The notes under the pieces: generated by a model
The model's database searches: none
What the model was told of the DNA's origin: nothing
The model's input: only the letters and a program-made list of their open reading frames with translations
Part shown: positions 26,733-36,556 of the stretch, piece by piece
Position numbering within the stretch: position 1 is the stretch's first letter
Layout of the letters: each line of letters begins with the position of its first letter
Source of the DNA: Clostridiales bacterium 1_7_47FAA
Lineage (GTDB): Bacteria; Bacillota; Clostridia; Lachnospirales; Lachnospiraceae
Assembly: GCA_000155435.1 (NCBI GenBank)
Contig: DS990266.1
Coordinates: forward strand, 1 to 55,423
Direction: 5' to 3'
Length of the DNA stretch: 55,423 bases
Translations under genes and position numbers: made by a program

Positions 26733-28537
26733 AGCCGGAAATCAAGAAGCTGCTTATCCTAAATCTCCCGTATCTGCTCTTTGTCTGGCTCTTTGATAAA
26801 GTGGGCGCGGCTGTCCGGCTCTCCCCCGGCGCGGACGCAAGCGCAAAGCTGCTACATCTTGGGGACGGTTTTACCGCCGCCTTTTCCAGTATCGCGCCGA
26901 GCTTCCACCCGGCAGACTTAGCTTTAGGCATTGCGGGGGCGGTCATTGTCCGGCTGATTATCTACACCAAAGGCAAGAACGCGAAGAAATACCGCCGCGG
27001 GACAGAATACGGTTCGGCGCGTTGGGGCGGGGCTGACGACATAAAGCCGTACACCGACCCGGTATTTGAGAACAATATCCCCTTAACGCAGACGGAACGG
27101 CTCACCATGAACAGCCGCCCGAAGCAGCCGAAATACGCAAGAAACAAAAATATCCTTGTAATCGGCGGTTCCGGCAGCGGCAAGACCCGGTTCTTTGTGA
27201 AACCGTCGCTCATGCAATGTACGTCAAAGGATTTTCCAACGTCGTATATCGTCACTGACCCGAAAGGAACACTGATTTTGGAAACCGGGAAAATGTTACA
27301 GCGGTACAAATACCGTATCAAAGTGCTAAATACGATTAACTTCAAAAAATCCATGAAATACAATCCCTTTGCCTATCTGCGGAGCGAAAAGGACATTTTG
27401 AAGTTAGTCAATACCATTATCGCCAACACCAAAGGCGACGGGGAAAAATCCGGCGAGGATTTCTGGGTGAAAGCGGAAAAGCTCTACTACACCGCGCTAA
27501 TCGGCTACATCTGGTATGAAGCCCCGGAGGACGAGAAGAACTTCACGACGCTGCTTGAGATGATAAATGCGTCGGAAGCCCGCGAGGACGACGAGGATTT
27601 CCAGAACCCGGTTGACCTCATGTTTGAACGTCTGGAAGAAAAAGACCCGGAACATTTTGCAGTCAAGCAGTACAAAAAATACAAACTTGCGGCGGGCAAG
27701 ACCGCAAAAAGCATACTTATCTCATGCGGCGCGAGGTTAGCCCCATTCGACATTAAGGAGCTGCGGGAGCTTATGGAAACCGACGAAATGGAGCTTGACA
27801 CCATAGGCGACAGAAAGACCGCCCTTTTCGTCATCATCAGCGACACCGACGACACTTTTAACTTTGTCGTTTCAATCCTTTACACACAGCTATTCAACTT
27901 GCTTTGTGACAAGGCAGATGATGAATACGGCGGGCGGCTTCCCGTCCATGTTAGGTGCTTACTTGATGAATTTGCGAATATCGGGCAGATACCAAAGTTT
28001 GAAAAGCTCATTGCAACGATACGGAGCCGGGAAATATCCGCGTCAATCATCTTGCAGAGCCAGTCACAGCTAAAAGCCATTTACAAAGACAACGCCGATA
28101 CCATAGTCGGCAACTGCGACACCACGCTTTTCTTGGGCGGCAAGGAGAAAACCACCCTTAAAGAAATATCGGAAATTTTAGGAAAAGAAACGATAGACAG
28201 CTTTAACACGTCCGAAACAAGGGGGCGGGAGCTTTCGCATGGGCTGAACTATCAGAAATTGGGAAAGCAGCTTATGACGGAAGATGAAATTGCAGTCATG
28301 GACGGAGGGAAATGTATCTTGCAGCTACGCGGGGTGCGCCCGTTCTTTTCGGACAAATTCGACATAACGAAGCACCCGAAATACAAGTACCTGTCCGACG
28401 CAGACCCGAAGAACGCCTTTGACATGGAAAAGCACCTTAAACGCCGCCCCGCCATTGTCAAGCCCGACGAGGTTTTTGACTATTACGAGCTTGACGCGGC
28501 AGACTTACAGGAGGACGCAGACCATGAGGAAACGTAG
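26729..28537 (+). CDS. VirD4/TraG-type coupling ATPase
   Basis: 602 residues: two N-terminal membrane segments (about 7-28 and 60-80), then Walker A GGSGSGKTRF and Walker B VRCLLDEFANIGQ, followed by the ILQSQSQLKAIY motif of type IV coupling proteins. It links the relaxase-bound DNA to the membrane channel and powers transfer. Overlaps pcfB (4 bp) and the next small gene (14 bp). Confidence 0.95.
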   Translation: MKPEIKKLLILNLPYLLFVWLFDKVGAAVRLSPGADASAKLLHLGDGFTAAFSSIAPSFHPADLALGIAGAVIVRLIIYTKGKNAKKYRRGTEYGSARWGGADDIKPYTDPVFENNIPLTQTERLTMNSRPKQPKYARNKNILVIGGSGSGKTRFFVKPSLMQCTSKDFPTSYIVTDPKGTLILETGKMLQRYKYRIKVLNTINFKKSMKYNPFAYLRSEKDILKLVNTIIANTKGDGEKSGEDFWVKAEKLYYTALIGYIWYEAPEDEKNFTTLLEMINASEAREDDEDFQNPVDLMFERLEEKDPEHFAVKQYKKYKLAAGKTAKSILISCGARLAPFDIKELRELMETDEMELDTIGDRKTALFVIISDTDDTFNFVVSILYTQLFNLLCDKADDEYGGRLPVHVRCLLDEFANIGQIPKFEKLIATIRSREISASIILQSQSQLKAIYKDNADTIVGNCDTTLFLGGKEKTTLKEISEILGKETIDSFNTSETRGRELSHGLNYQKLGKQLMTEDEIAVMDGGKCILQLRGVRPFFSDKFDITKHPKYKYLSDADPKNAFDMEKHLKRRPAIVKPDEVFDYYELDAADLQEDADHEET

Positions 28538-28694
28538 CGCAGAGGAAAAACAAAAGCAGCTTGAACGGTTTTTAATGAATGTTGCGGAAGCCGCCGACGC
28601 TGCATTATGGGAGTATTGGCGGGAAAAGGAAGCGGAACACCGCCGTTTTGCAACGGAGTATGTCACGCGCCGGGGGCTTATCCCGCAACAGTGA
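28524..28694 (+). CDS. Small conserved ICE protein, function unknown
   Basis: 56 residues from ATG 28524 with AGGAGG 8 bases upstream, overlapping the virD4 end. Highly charged and helical (MRKRSAEEKQKQLERFL, EYWREKEAEHRRFATEY). No domain recognised. Its coupled position suggests a minor part of the transfer operon. Confidence 0.6.
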   Translation: MRKRSAEEKQKQLERFLMNVAEAADAALWEYWREKEAEHRRFATEYVTRRGLIPQQ

Positions 28695-29105
28695 CAGCAT
28701 GGCAGACCGCCGGGGGACAGGGGAAGCTACACTTCCCCTACGCTGCCTTGCGGCAGCTACCCCTTTGTGAACTTGCGGGAAGCGAACACCTTGCTACGCA
28801 AGCTATTCACTTCCCGCAAGTCTGAAAAAAACGTCCGGCAGCACAGCGGAACACAGAAAGGAGCGATTGAAGCAATCACATCTATCCATACCGGCTACAT
28901 GATACGCGCCCCCACTTTCCGGCGCAGTACACAGCGGCAGGAGCCGCACCCCTTACAACTGAATACCGCCGCGCCGCAGAACTTACGCAGCGCGGGGACA
29001 GCCGCCTTTACCAGAGGGCGGTTTTTTTGTGCGGCGGCGACCATACGCTGACCGCCTTTTGTCCGCTTGCCGGACAGCCGCAGACGCGGCAGAAAGGATA
29101 TATTT
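28695..29105 (+). other. Non-coding region with hairpins and a terminator inside the transfer operon
   Basis: No convincing gene. It contains GGGGAAG...CTTCCCC, a long stem CTTGCGGGAAG ... CTTCCCGCAAG at 28772-28820 with an inner CTTG/GCAAG-type pairing, and a terminator at 29001-29028. This structured gap separates the coupling-protein genes from the channel genes and may control transcription into them. Confidence 0.6.
29001..29028 (+). terminator. Terminator upstream of the Maff2 gene
   Basis: GCCGCC ... GGGCGG stem followed by seven T. It lies between virD4 and the channel genes, so downstream expression needs readthrough or its own promoter. Confidence 0.75.
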
Positions 29106-29321
29106 ATGGCATTTTTCAATAGCGCAGTAGACGTTTTGCAGACCCTTGTTGTAGCACTTGGAGCCGGGCTTGGTATCTGGGGCGTAATCAATCTGATGGA
29201 GGGCTACGGCAATGACAATCCGGGCGCAAAGAGCCAGGGCATGAAGCAGCTTATGGCGGGCGGCGGCGTTGCCCTTATCGGCATGACCCTTGTACCGCTG
29301 CTTTCCGGCTTGTTCGGTTAA
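29106..29321 (+). CDS. Maff2-family small membrane protein
   Basis: 71 residues from ATG 29106 with AAAGGA upstream. Begins MAFFNSAVDVLQTLVVALGA, then two membrane segments (about 8-28 and 48-70) joined by a loop with GYGNDNPGAKSQGMKQL. Matches the Maff2 family of Tn1549-type elements. Its size and two hydrophobic helices resemble VirB2-like pilin or channel components; that role is an inference. Confidence 0.88.
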   Translation: MAFFNSAVDVLQTLVVALGAGLGIWGVINLMEGYGNDNPGAKSQGMKQLMAGGGVALIGMTLVPLLSGLFG

Positions 29322-29340
29322 GAAGCGCGGGTAAAGGCTT

Positions 29341-30210
29341 ATGCAGAGCATACTTGACGCGATTAACGAATGGATAAAGGAAATCCTCATAGGAGCCATA
29401 AACGGTAATCTGTCAACTATGTTCGGGGACGTAAACGAAAAAGTCGGCACTATCGCCGCAGAGGTAGGGCAGACCCCGCAAGGGTGGAACGCAAATATAT
29501 TCTCCATGATACAGACCCTTAGTGAAAATGTAATCGTACCCATTGCGGGGCTTGTCATTACCTACGTCCTATGCTATGAGCTTATCAGCATGGTAACGGA
29601 AAAGAACAATATGCACGACGTTGACACTTCCATGTTCTTCAAGTGGGTGTTCAAGGCGTTTGTGGCAGTCTACCTTGTGACGCACACCTTTGACATTACT
29701 ATGGCGGTGTTCGATATGGCGCAGCACGTTGTTTCCGGCGCGGCGGGGGTAATCGGCGGCAGCACAGAGATTGATGTTGCCGCCGCCCTTGCTTCCATGC
29801 AGAGCGGGCTTGACGCTATGGAAATCCCCGAACTGCTCTTACTTGTCATGGAAACAAGCCTTGTGAGCTTGTGCATGAAAATCATGTCCGTACTGATAAC
29901 CGTTATCCTCTACGGGCGCATGATAGAAATTTACCTTTACTGTTCGGTATCGCCTATCCCGTTTGCAACTATGACGAACCGGGAATGGGGGCAGATAGGA
30001 AACAACTACCTAAAATCCCTGTTCGCTATCGGTTTTCAAGGCTTCCTCATTATGATATGCGTCGGCATTTACGCGGTTCTGGTAAACAACATGATAATAG
30101 CGGACAATCTGCACAGCGCGATATTCTCCCTTGCAGCCTATACCGTTATCCTCTGTTTCTCCCTGTTCAAATCCGGCGCACTGGCGAAGTCGATATTCTC
30201 CGCGCATTAG
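29341..30210 (+). CDS. TrbL/VirB6-like conjugal transfer membrane protein
   Basis: 289 residues with about six hydrophobic segments (for example around 65-85, 105-120, 185-200, 230-255 and 260-280). It matches the CD1107-type VirB6/TrbL-like proteins of clostridial ICEs, which form part of the membrane channel. It follows Maff2 by 19 bp. A 177-bp gap without a gene separates it from the PrgI gene. Confidence 0.86.
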   Translation: MQSILDAINEWIKEILIGAINGNLSTMFGDVNEKVGTIAAEVGQTPQGWNANIFSMIQTLSENVIVPIAGLVITYVLCYELISMVTEKNNMHDVDTSMFFKWVFKAFVAVYLVTHTFDITMAVFDMAQHVVSGAAGVIGGSTEIDVAAALASMQSGLDAMEIPELLLLVMETSLVSLCMKIMSVLITVILYGRMIEIYLYCSVSPIPFATMTNREWGQIGNNYLKSLFAIGFQGFLIMICVGIYAVLVNNMIIADNLHSAIFSLAAYTVILCFSLFKSGALAKSIFSAH

Positions 30211-30387
30211 CGGCGTGTCAAGGGCAGGGTGGAGATTTTCAGAGCGAAGCGGCGAAAATACGACCCGACCTTGACGCGGATAACCCCCATATAATACGGG
30301 CGGGCAAAGGGCATAGATTGACCTTTGCCTTGATTACCCTTATGGAAAATTACAGCAACACCAAACCCAGAGAAAGGAGGTTTTCAC

Positions 30388-30789
30388 TTGGCGTATGTAC
30401 CCGTACCCAAAGACTTATCCAAAGTCAAGACAAAAGTAGCTTTCAACCTTACCAAACGGCAGATTGTATGTTTTGCGGCGGCTCTCCTGTTCGGCTTGCC
30501 GCTTTTCTTTCTGCTCAAAGACAGCACAGGCACAAGCCTTGCGTCTATGGCTATGATTGCCGTCATGCTGCCCTGTTTCCTCTTTGCCATGTATGAGAAG
30601 CATGGACAGCCCCTTGAAGTGGTGGTGAAGAACATCATACGGACAAAATTCATAGCCCCCAAAGAACGACCATACAGGACAGACAACTTTTATTCCGTCT
30701 TAGAACGGCAGAGAAAACTTGAAAAGGAGGTATCAGCGATTGCAAAAGGAAACACGAAGAAACAGCGCGGCGGGAAGCACAAAGCCTAA
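30388..30789 (+). CDS. PrgI-family conjugation protein (VirB3-like)
   Basis: 133 residues starting at TTG 30388, with AAAGGAGG upstream. Two close membrane segments lie at about residues 28-45 and 50-68, followed by a soluble tail. PrgI-family proteins occupy the VirB3 place before VirB4. The last 50 bp overlap the virB4 start, so the two are coupled. Confidence 0.88.
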   Translation: MAYVPVPKDLSKVKTKVAFNLTKRQIVCFAAALLFGLPLFFLLKDSTGTSLASMAMIAVMLPCFLFAMYEKHGQPLEVVVKNIIRTKFIAPKERPYRTDNFYSVLERQRKLEKEVSAIAKGNTKKQRGGKHKA

Positions 30790-33178
30790 CCCGCCCCGCA
30801 AGCTCACCCGCGCCGAGAAAAAGCAGATTGCGGAAATCATCAGACAGGCAAAGGGCGACGGGAAAGCCCACACCGCGCAGCAGACAATCCCCTATATCCA
30901 GATGTACCCGGACGGTATCTGCAAGGTTACGGGACGGAAATACTCAAAGACCGTCGCCTTTGAAGATATTAACTATCAGCTTGCACAGGCAGACGACAAG
31001 ACCGCCATTTTTGAGAACTGGTGCGACTTCCTCAACTACTTTGACGCTTCCGTTTCGGTGCAGCTTTCTTTCATCAATCAAGGGACGCAGCGCGGCGAAG
31101 CGGAAAAGGCGGTCAATATCCCGGCACAGGAGGACGCTTTCAATTCTATCCGCACAGAATACCGGGATATGCTGAAAAACCAGCTTGCAAAGGGCAACAA
31201 CGGGCTTGTCAAAGCAAAATATATCACCTTTGCCATTGAAGCCGACAGTCTGGGCGCGGCGAAATCCCGCCTTGCCCGTATCGAAACGGACGTACTCAAC
31301 AACTTTAAGCTCTTGGGCGTGTCTGCCCGCCCCATGACAGGCTATGAACGCCTTAAAATGCTGCATGGCATTTTCCACCCGGAGGGCGGGCAGTTTGCCT
31401 TTGATTTTTCATGGCTTGCCCCGTCCGGGCTTTCCACAAAGGACTTTATCGCCCCGTCCTCTTTCCGTTTTGGCGAGGGGCGTTATTTCCGCATGGGGCG
31501 CAAAATCGGCGCGGTTTCATTCCTTGAAATCCTTGCGCCGGAATTAAACGACCGTATCTTATCTGACATTCTGGACTTGGAAACGGGCGTTATCGTCAAT
31601 CTGCATATCCACAGTATCGACCAGACCGAAGCCATAAAGACAATCAAGCGCAAGATTACCGACCTTGACAAAATGAAAATCGAGGAACAGAAGAAAGCGG
31701 TACGCAGCGGCTATGACATGGATATTATACCGTCCGACCTTGCCACTTTCGGCAGCGAAGCGAAGAATCTCTTACAGGACTTGCAGAGCCGGAATGAAAG
31801 AATGTTCCTCTTGACGTTCCTTGTGGTGAACATGGCGGACACGAAGCGGAAACTGGAAAATGACGTATTCGCGGCGGCGGGCATTGCACAGAAGAACAAC
31901 TGCGCCTTAACCCGCCTTGACTACCAACAGGAAGCGGGGCTTATGTCCTCTGTACCGCTTGGGGAGAACCTTATCCCCATTCAAAGAGGGCTTACCACGT
32001 CAAGCACCGCTATCTTTATCCCCTTTATCACACAGGAGCTTTTCCAGACGGGCGCGGCTTTGTACTACGGCTTAAACGCCCTTAGTAACAACATGATACT
32101 CTGCGACCGCAAGCAGCTAAAGAACCCCAACGGCTTAATCTTGGGTACGCCGGGAAGCGGGAAATCCTTTGCCGCCAAACGGGAAATGACAAACGCTTTC
32201 CTCATTACCGACGACGACATAATTATCTGCGACCCGGAAGCAGAGTATTTTTCTCTTGTGCAGCGGCTTGACGGGCAAGTGATACGCTTATCCCCTACGG
32301 GCAAGGGCATTGACGGGAAGCCCCAGTATGTGAACCCTATGGATATTAACCTCAATTACAGCGAGGACGACAGCCCCCTTGCGCTGAAATCCGACTTTAT
32401 CCTCTCCCTCTGCGAGCTTGTCATAGGCGGCAAGGAGGGCTTGCAGCCCGTCGATAAGACCGTCATTGACCGCGCCGTTAGGAACGTGTACCGCCCTTTC
32501 CTTGCAGACCCCGACCCGGAGAAAATGCCTATCTTGGGCGACCTCTACAACGAGCTTTTGAAGCAGCCGGAGCCGGAAGCGGCGCGTATTGCGGCGGCGT
32601 TGGAGCTGTATGTTTCCGGGAGCCTTAACGTATTCAACCACCGTACCAACGTGGAGCTGAACAACCGCCTTGTCTGCTTTGACATCAAGCAGCTTGGGAA
32701 GCAGCTCAAAAAGTTAGGTATGCTCATTGTGCAGGACCAGGTATGGAACCGCGTCACCGTCAACCGGGCAGAAAGGAAATCCACCCGGTATTTTATGGAC
32801 GAATTTCATCTTCTCTTGAAAGAGGAACAGACCGCCGCCTATTCCGTTGAAATCTGGAAGCGTTTCAGAAAATGGGGCGGCATACCCACAGCCATTACGC
32901 AGAATGTCAAGGATTTGCTTGCTTCCCGCGAAGTGGAGAATATCTTTGAAAACTCTGATTTTGTCCTCATGCTCAATCAGGCGGCGGGCGACCGGGCTAT
33001 CCTTGCGAAGCAGCTCAACATCTCCCCGCAGCAGATGAAATATGTCACCCACACCGAAGCGGGCGAGGGGCTTATCTTCTACGGGAACGTGGTGCTGCCC
33101 TTTGTAGACCGCTTCCCGAAAGACACCGAGCTTTACCGGGTAATGACGACGAAGCCGGAGGAAGTGGGCGAAGCATGA
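30740..33178 (+). CDS. VirB4/TraE-type conjugation ATPase
   Basis: About 812 residues. Walker A is GTPGSGKSFAAKREM and the Walker B region is YFMDEFHLLLKEEQ, followed by ITQNVKDLL. It energises the mating channel with VirD4. The start at TTG 30740 is preferred because AAGGAGG sits 9 bases before it; a TTG at 30719 would put that site inside the gene. It overlaps the PrgI gene at the front and the methyltransferase gene by 4 bp at the end. Confidence 0.95.
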   Translation: MQKETRRNSAAGSTKPNPPRKLTRAEKKQIAEIIRQAKGDGKAHTAQQTIPYIQMYPDGICKVTGRKYSKTVAFEDINYQLAQADDKTAIFENWCDFLNYFDASVSVQLSFINQGTQRGEAEKAVNIPAQEDAFNSIRTEYRDMLKNQLAKGNNGLVKAKYITFAIEADSLGAAKSRLARIETDVLNNFKLLGVSARPMTGYERLKMLHGIFHPEGGQFAFDFSWLAPSGLSTKDFIAPSSFRFGEGRYFRMGRKIGAVSFLEILAPELNDRILSDILDLETGVIVNLHIHSIDQTEAIKTIKRKITDLDKMKIEEQKKAVRSGYDMDIIPSDLATFGSEAKNLLQDLQSRNERMFLLTFLVVNMADTKRKLENDVFAAAGIAQKNNCALTRLDYQQEAGLMSSVPLGENLIPIQRGLTTSSTAIFIPFITQELFQTGAALYYGLNALSNNMILCDRKQLKNPNGLILGTPGSGKSFAAKREMTNAFLITDDDIIICDPEAEYFSLVQRLDGQVIRLSPTGKGIDGKPQYVNPMDINLNYSEDDSPLALKSDFILSLCELVIGGKEGLQPVDKTVIDRAVRNVYRPFLADPDPEKMPILGDLYNELLKQPEPEAARIAAALELYVSGSLNVFNHRTNVELNNRLVCFDIKQLGKQLKKLGMLIVQDQVWNRVTVNRAERKSTRYFMDEFHLLLKEEQTAAYSVEIWKRFRKWGGIPTAITQNVKDLLASREVENIFENSDFVLMLNQAAGDRAILAKQLNISPQQMKYVTHTEAGEGLIFYGNVVLPFVDRFPKDTELYRVMTTKPEEVGEA

Positions 33179-34134
33179 ACGGGCTGAAAACTGACACCAT
33201 CATCAACCGGGACGCGCTCTATGCCTTGCGGGAGCTTCCAGAGGAAAGCGTACACTGTTGCGTCACAAGCCCGCCCTACTATGCGCTTAGGGATTATGGG
33301 CTTGATATGCAGATTGGGCGGGAGGACACGCCGGAGCAGTACATTGACAGGCTGACCGAGGTTTTCCGCGAGCTGCGCCGGGTACTGCGTTCTGACGGTA
33401 CGCTCTGGCTGAATATCGCGGACACCTACTGCGGCACAGGGAACAAGGGCTACCATGCAGACCCGAAGAACCCGAAAGGCAGAAACGGACAGCAGATTGC
33501 AAAAAACAACCGCGTTTCCGGCTGCAAACAAAAGGACTTAATCGGTATCCCTTGGCTTTTAGCTTTTGCCCTACGCGCTGACGGGTGGTATTTACGGAGC
33601 GACATTATCTGGCAGAAAGAAAACCCCATGCCGGAGAGCGTGAAAGACCGCCCTACCCGCTGCTATGAACATATCTTTCTGCTTACGAAGTCAAAGAAAT
33701 ATTTCTATGACGCAGCCGCCATAGCCGAGCCGTTAGCCCCCACAACGGCGGCGCGGTACCGCACCGGGCGCAGCGCGGGACAGAAATATGCGGACGAAGT
33801 ACCCGGACAGGGGAAAGTACAGGGGCTTAACCGGGCGAGAAGCGGCAGCTACTACGACGAAGCCCTCATGCCGACCATGCGGAACAGGCGGGACGTGTGG
33901 CTTATCAATACCGTACCCTACAAGGGCGGGCATTTCGCCGCGTTCCCGCCAAAACTTGCCGAAACCTGTATCAAGGCGGGCTGTCCGAAAGGCGGCGTTG
34001 TGCTTGACCCCTTTTTCGGCAGCGGCACGACGGGAGCAGCCGCAAGGCAGCTTGACAGGCATTATATAGGCATTGAGATAAACGCCGAGTATTGCGCCCT
34101 TGCAAGGGCGCGGATTGGAGGGACAGAAAAATAA
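33175..34134 (+). CDS. Orphan DNA methyltransferase (SPPY type)
   Basis: 319 residues. CVTSPPYYALRDYG is the catalytic motif of the N4-cytosine/N6-adenine class and DPFFGSGTTGAAA is the SAM-binding motif, with IGIEINAEYC following. The order, catalytic motif first, fits beta-class enzymes. There is no cognate restriction gene nearby, and it is coupled to virB4 by ATGA. In this ICE family such an enzyme probably protects incoming DNA from restriction; target sequence unknown. Confidence 0.92.
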   Translation: MNGLKTDTIINRDALYALRELPEESVHCCVTSPPYYALRDYGLDMQIGREDTPEQYIDRLTEVFRELRRVLRSDGTLWLNIADTYCGTGNKGYHADPKNPKGRNGQQIAKNNRVSGCKQKDLIGIPWLLAFALRADGWYLRSDIIWQKENPMPESVKDRPTRCYEHIFLLTKSKKYFYDAAAIAEPLAPTTAARYRTGRSAGQKYADEVPGQGKVQGLNRARSGSYYDEALMPTMRNRRDVWLINTVPYKGGHFAAFPPKLAETCIKAGCPKGGVVLDPFFGSGTTGAAARQLDRHYIGIEINAEYCALARARIGGTEK

Positions 34135-36239
34135 AACAGTATCGAGCGCGTGAGAAAGTCACGCAGAAAATGACCCGCGAGGGGGCTGTCGAGGTAAACG
34201 CCGCCACCGGGAAAAAGAAACGTATCAGCAAGCGGATAAGGGACGCGGACTTTGCAAAGACCGAAGCACCGCAGCCGCCGGAACAGGCAGCGCAGACCAT
34301 ACCGGGCGGCGCAGCTCCCGCGCCCACAGCCGCCGCGCCGCCGCTTCCCCATGCGCCGGGGGCAGAACGGGAACAGGACACCGCCGCAGCCGAGCGCGTC
34401 TTGGAGCGTATCGACGGGGCGCGTACCAGAAAGGCGAGCAAAAAGGCGGCGAGGAAAGCACAGGCAGAAGCCACAGCAAAAGAAAAATCTTCCCGCTTGC
34501 AGTTTACCGACGAGGAACGGGCAACGCCGGAGCTTGAAAGGTATATCCGAAAATCGGACAAAGCAGCCGACCGTCTGGACGCGGCAAAGGCGGCTATCCC
34601 CAAAGAAAAGAAACTTGTACGGGAGCGCACCTTTGATGAAGCCACCGGGAAAGGCAAGACCCGCCTACATTTTGAGGAACAGGAAAAGCCCATAGGAAGG
34701 AATAAGCCCCACAATAACCCGCTATCCCGCCCCGCACAGGAAGCGGGTATTTTCGTCCACAACAAGATACATTCCGTTGAAAAGGACAATTCCGGCGTTG
34801 AGGGGGCGCACAAATCCGAAGAACTGGCAGAGCGCGGCGCAAAGTACGGGACGCGGAAAGTCAAGGAGGGCTACCGCAGCCACAAGCTCAAACCCTACCG
34901 GGCGGCGGCAAAGGCAGAGAAAGCGGCGTTCAAGGCGAATGTGGATTTCCAGTACCATAAATCCCTACATGACAATCCGCAGATTGCGGGCAATCCCCTT
35001 TCCCGCTTCATGCAGAAGCAGCAAATCAAGCGGCAGTATGCAAAGTCGGCAAGGAAAGGCGGCGCAAAAACGGCGCAGAAAGCCGCAGAGAACACCCGCA
35101 AGGCGGCAAAAAAGACCGCCGAGGAAACAAAAAAGGCAATCGCTTTTGTAGGGCGGCACCCGGCGGGCGTATGTATCGCCGTTGCCGCGCTGCTCTTATT
35201 CATCATGGTATCGGCGGGGCTTTCCTCTTGCGGCTCCATGTTCTCCGGCTTGATGAACGGCATACTTGGGACTTCCTACACGTCGGAGGACAGCGACCTT
35301 GTGGCGACGGAAAATAATTACGCCGCAAAGGAAAACGAGCTTCAGCAGCAGATTGACAATATCGAAAGCACCCACCCCGGCTATGACGAATACCGCTATG
35401 ACCTTGACAGTATCGGGCATAACCCCCATGAGTTAGCGTCCTACCTCACCGCCCTTTTACAGACCTACACCCCGCAGAGCGCACAGGCAGAACTAAACCG
35501 CGTCTTTGCCATGCAGTACACTTTGACGCTGACGGAAGAAACGGAAATCCGCTACCGCACAGAAACAAGCACAGACCCGGAAACAGGGGAAACGACCAGC
35601 GAGGAAGTACCCTACGAGTACCATATCCTCAACGTGAAGCTGACGAACAAGCCCATTTCCGAGATTGCGGAGGAACTTCTAACGCCACAGCAGCTTGAAA
35701 TGTACCGCGTCTATCTGGAAACAAGCGGAAACAAGCCGCTGATTTTCGGCGGCGGCTCCCCCGATATGGGCGCGTCCGAGGATTTAAGCGGCGTACAGCT
35801 TGTAAACGGCACACGCCCCGGCAACACCGCCGTTGTAGACCTTGCGAAGCGGCAAGTCGGCAACGTAGGCGGGCGACCCTTTTGGAGCTGGTACGGATTT
35901 AACAGCCGCGTGGAATGGTGCGCCTGTTTTGTTTCATGGTGCTACAATCAAGCCGGGAAAAGCGAGCCGCGCTTTGCCGGGTGCCAGTCACAGGGCGTAC
36001 CCTGGTTCCAGTCACGCGGGCAATGGGGCGCGAGGGGCTATGAGAATATCGCCCCCGGCGACGCTATCTTTTTCGACTGGGACGGGGACGGGAGCGCAGA
36101 CCATGTAGGGCTTGTTATCGGGACGGACGGGGAGCGCGTCTATACCGTCGAGGGCAATTCCGGCGACGCCTGCAAGATAAAGAGCTACCCCGTCAATTAC
36201 TCCTGTATCAAGGGCTACGGCTTAATGAATTGGAACTGA
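34131..36239 (+). CDS. CHAP-domain peptidoglycan hydrolase of the transfer system (CD1108-like)
   Basis: About 702 residues. A long basic, Ala/Lys-rich N-terminal region (to about 345) leads to one membrane segment (AGVCIAVAALLLFIMVSAGL). A central extracellular region and a C-terminal CHAP domain with EWCACFVSWCYNQAG (catalytic Cys) and DHVGLVIG (His) follow. It should locally open the cell wall for the mating channel, like VirB1. The start is uncertain: GGAGGG lies 8 bases before an ATA codon at 34131 that aligns with IKQYRAREKVTQKM; the next in-frame ATG is 34170, and the frame is open back to ATG 34092 inside the methyltransferase gene. Confidence 0.9.
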   Translation: MKQYRAREKVTQKMTREGAVEVNAATGKKKRISKRIRDADFAKTEAPQPPEQAAQTIPGGAAPAPTAAAPPLPHAPGAEREQDTAAAERVLERIDGARTRKASKKAARKAQAEATAKEKSSRLQFTDEERATPELERYIRKSDKAADRLDAAKAAIPKEKKLVRERTFDEATGKGKTRLHFEEQEKPIGRNKPHNNPLSRPAQEAGIFVHNKIHSVEKDNSGVEGAHKSEELAERGAKYGTRKVKEGYRSHKLKPYRAAAKAEKAAFKANVDFQYHKSLHDNPQIAGNPLSRFMQKQQIKRQYAKSARKGGAKTAQKAAENTRKAAKKTAEETKKAIAFVGRHPAGVCIAVAALLLFIMVSAGLSSCGSMFSGLMNGILGTSYTSEDSDLVATENNYAAKENELQQQIDNIESTHPGYDEYRYDLDSIGHNPHELASYLTALLQTYTPQSAQAELNRVFAMQYTLTLTEETEIRYRTETSTDPETGETTSEEVPYEYHILNVKLTNKPISEIAEELLTPQQLEMYRVYLETSGNKPLIFGGGSPDMGASEDLSGVQLVNGTRPGNTAVVDLAKRQVGNVGGRPFWSWYGFNSRVEWCACFVSWCYNQAGKSEPRFAGCQSQGVPWFQSRGQWGARGYENIAPGDAIFFDWDGDGSADHVGLVIGTDGERVYTVEGNSGDACKIKSYPVNYSCIKGYGLMNWN

Positions 36240-36277
36240 CAACAAAAAAATGAAAATCTGAAAGGAGAAATTTATTG

Positions 36278-36556
36278 ATGGCTATGAACAAAATTGAACG
36301 TATCGACAAGGAGATTGCAAAGACCCGCGAGAAAATCACCGAGTACCAGAATAAATTAAGGGGGCTTGAAGCGCAGAAAACCGAAGCGGAAAACCTGCAA
36401 ATCGTACAGCTTGTGCGCTCCATGCGCCTTTCCCCGCATGAGCTTTCCGCTATGCTTTCCGGGGGCGGTATTCCGGGCATGGAAGCCGCGCCGGGCTACC
36501 CCGCAGAACCCGCAGACCACGACACCGAAGAAATGGAGGACACCGAGAATGAATAA
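36278..36556 (+). CDS. DUF4315 family protein
   Basis: 92 residues from ATG 36278 with AAAGGAG 10 bases upstream; a TTG directly before it is an alternative. Residues 1-45 form a coiled coil (ERIDKEIAKTREKITEYQNK), followed by SMRLSPHELSAML and an acidic tail. Matches the DUF4315 proteins of Tn1549-type ICEs. Function unknown; overlaps the next gene by 8 bp. Confidence 0.85.
   Translation: MAMNKIERIDKEIAKTREKITEYQNKLRGLEAQKTEAENLQIVQLVRSMRLSPHELSAMLSGGGIPGMEAAPGYPAEPADHDTEEMEDTENE

Noticed and set aside
33971-34864. 297-residue open frame on the minus strand
   Set aside because: Antisense to the methyltransferase end and CHAP gene; Ser/Ala-rich composition typical of a GC-rich shadow frame, no motifs.
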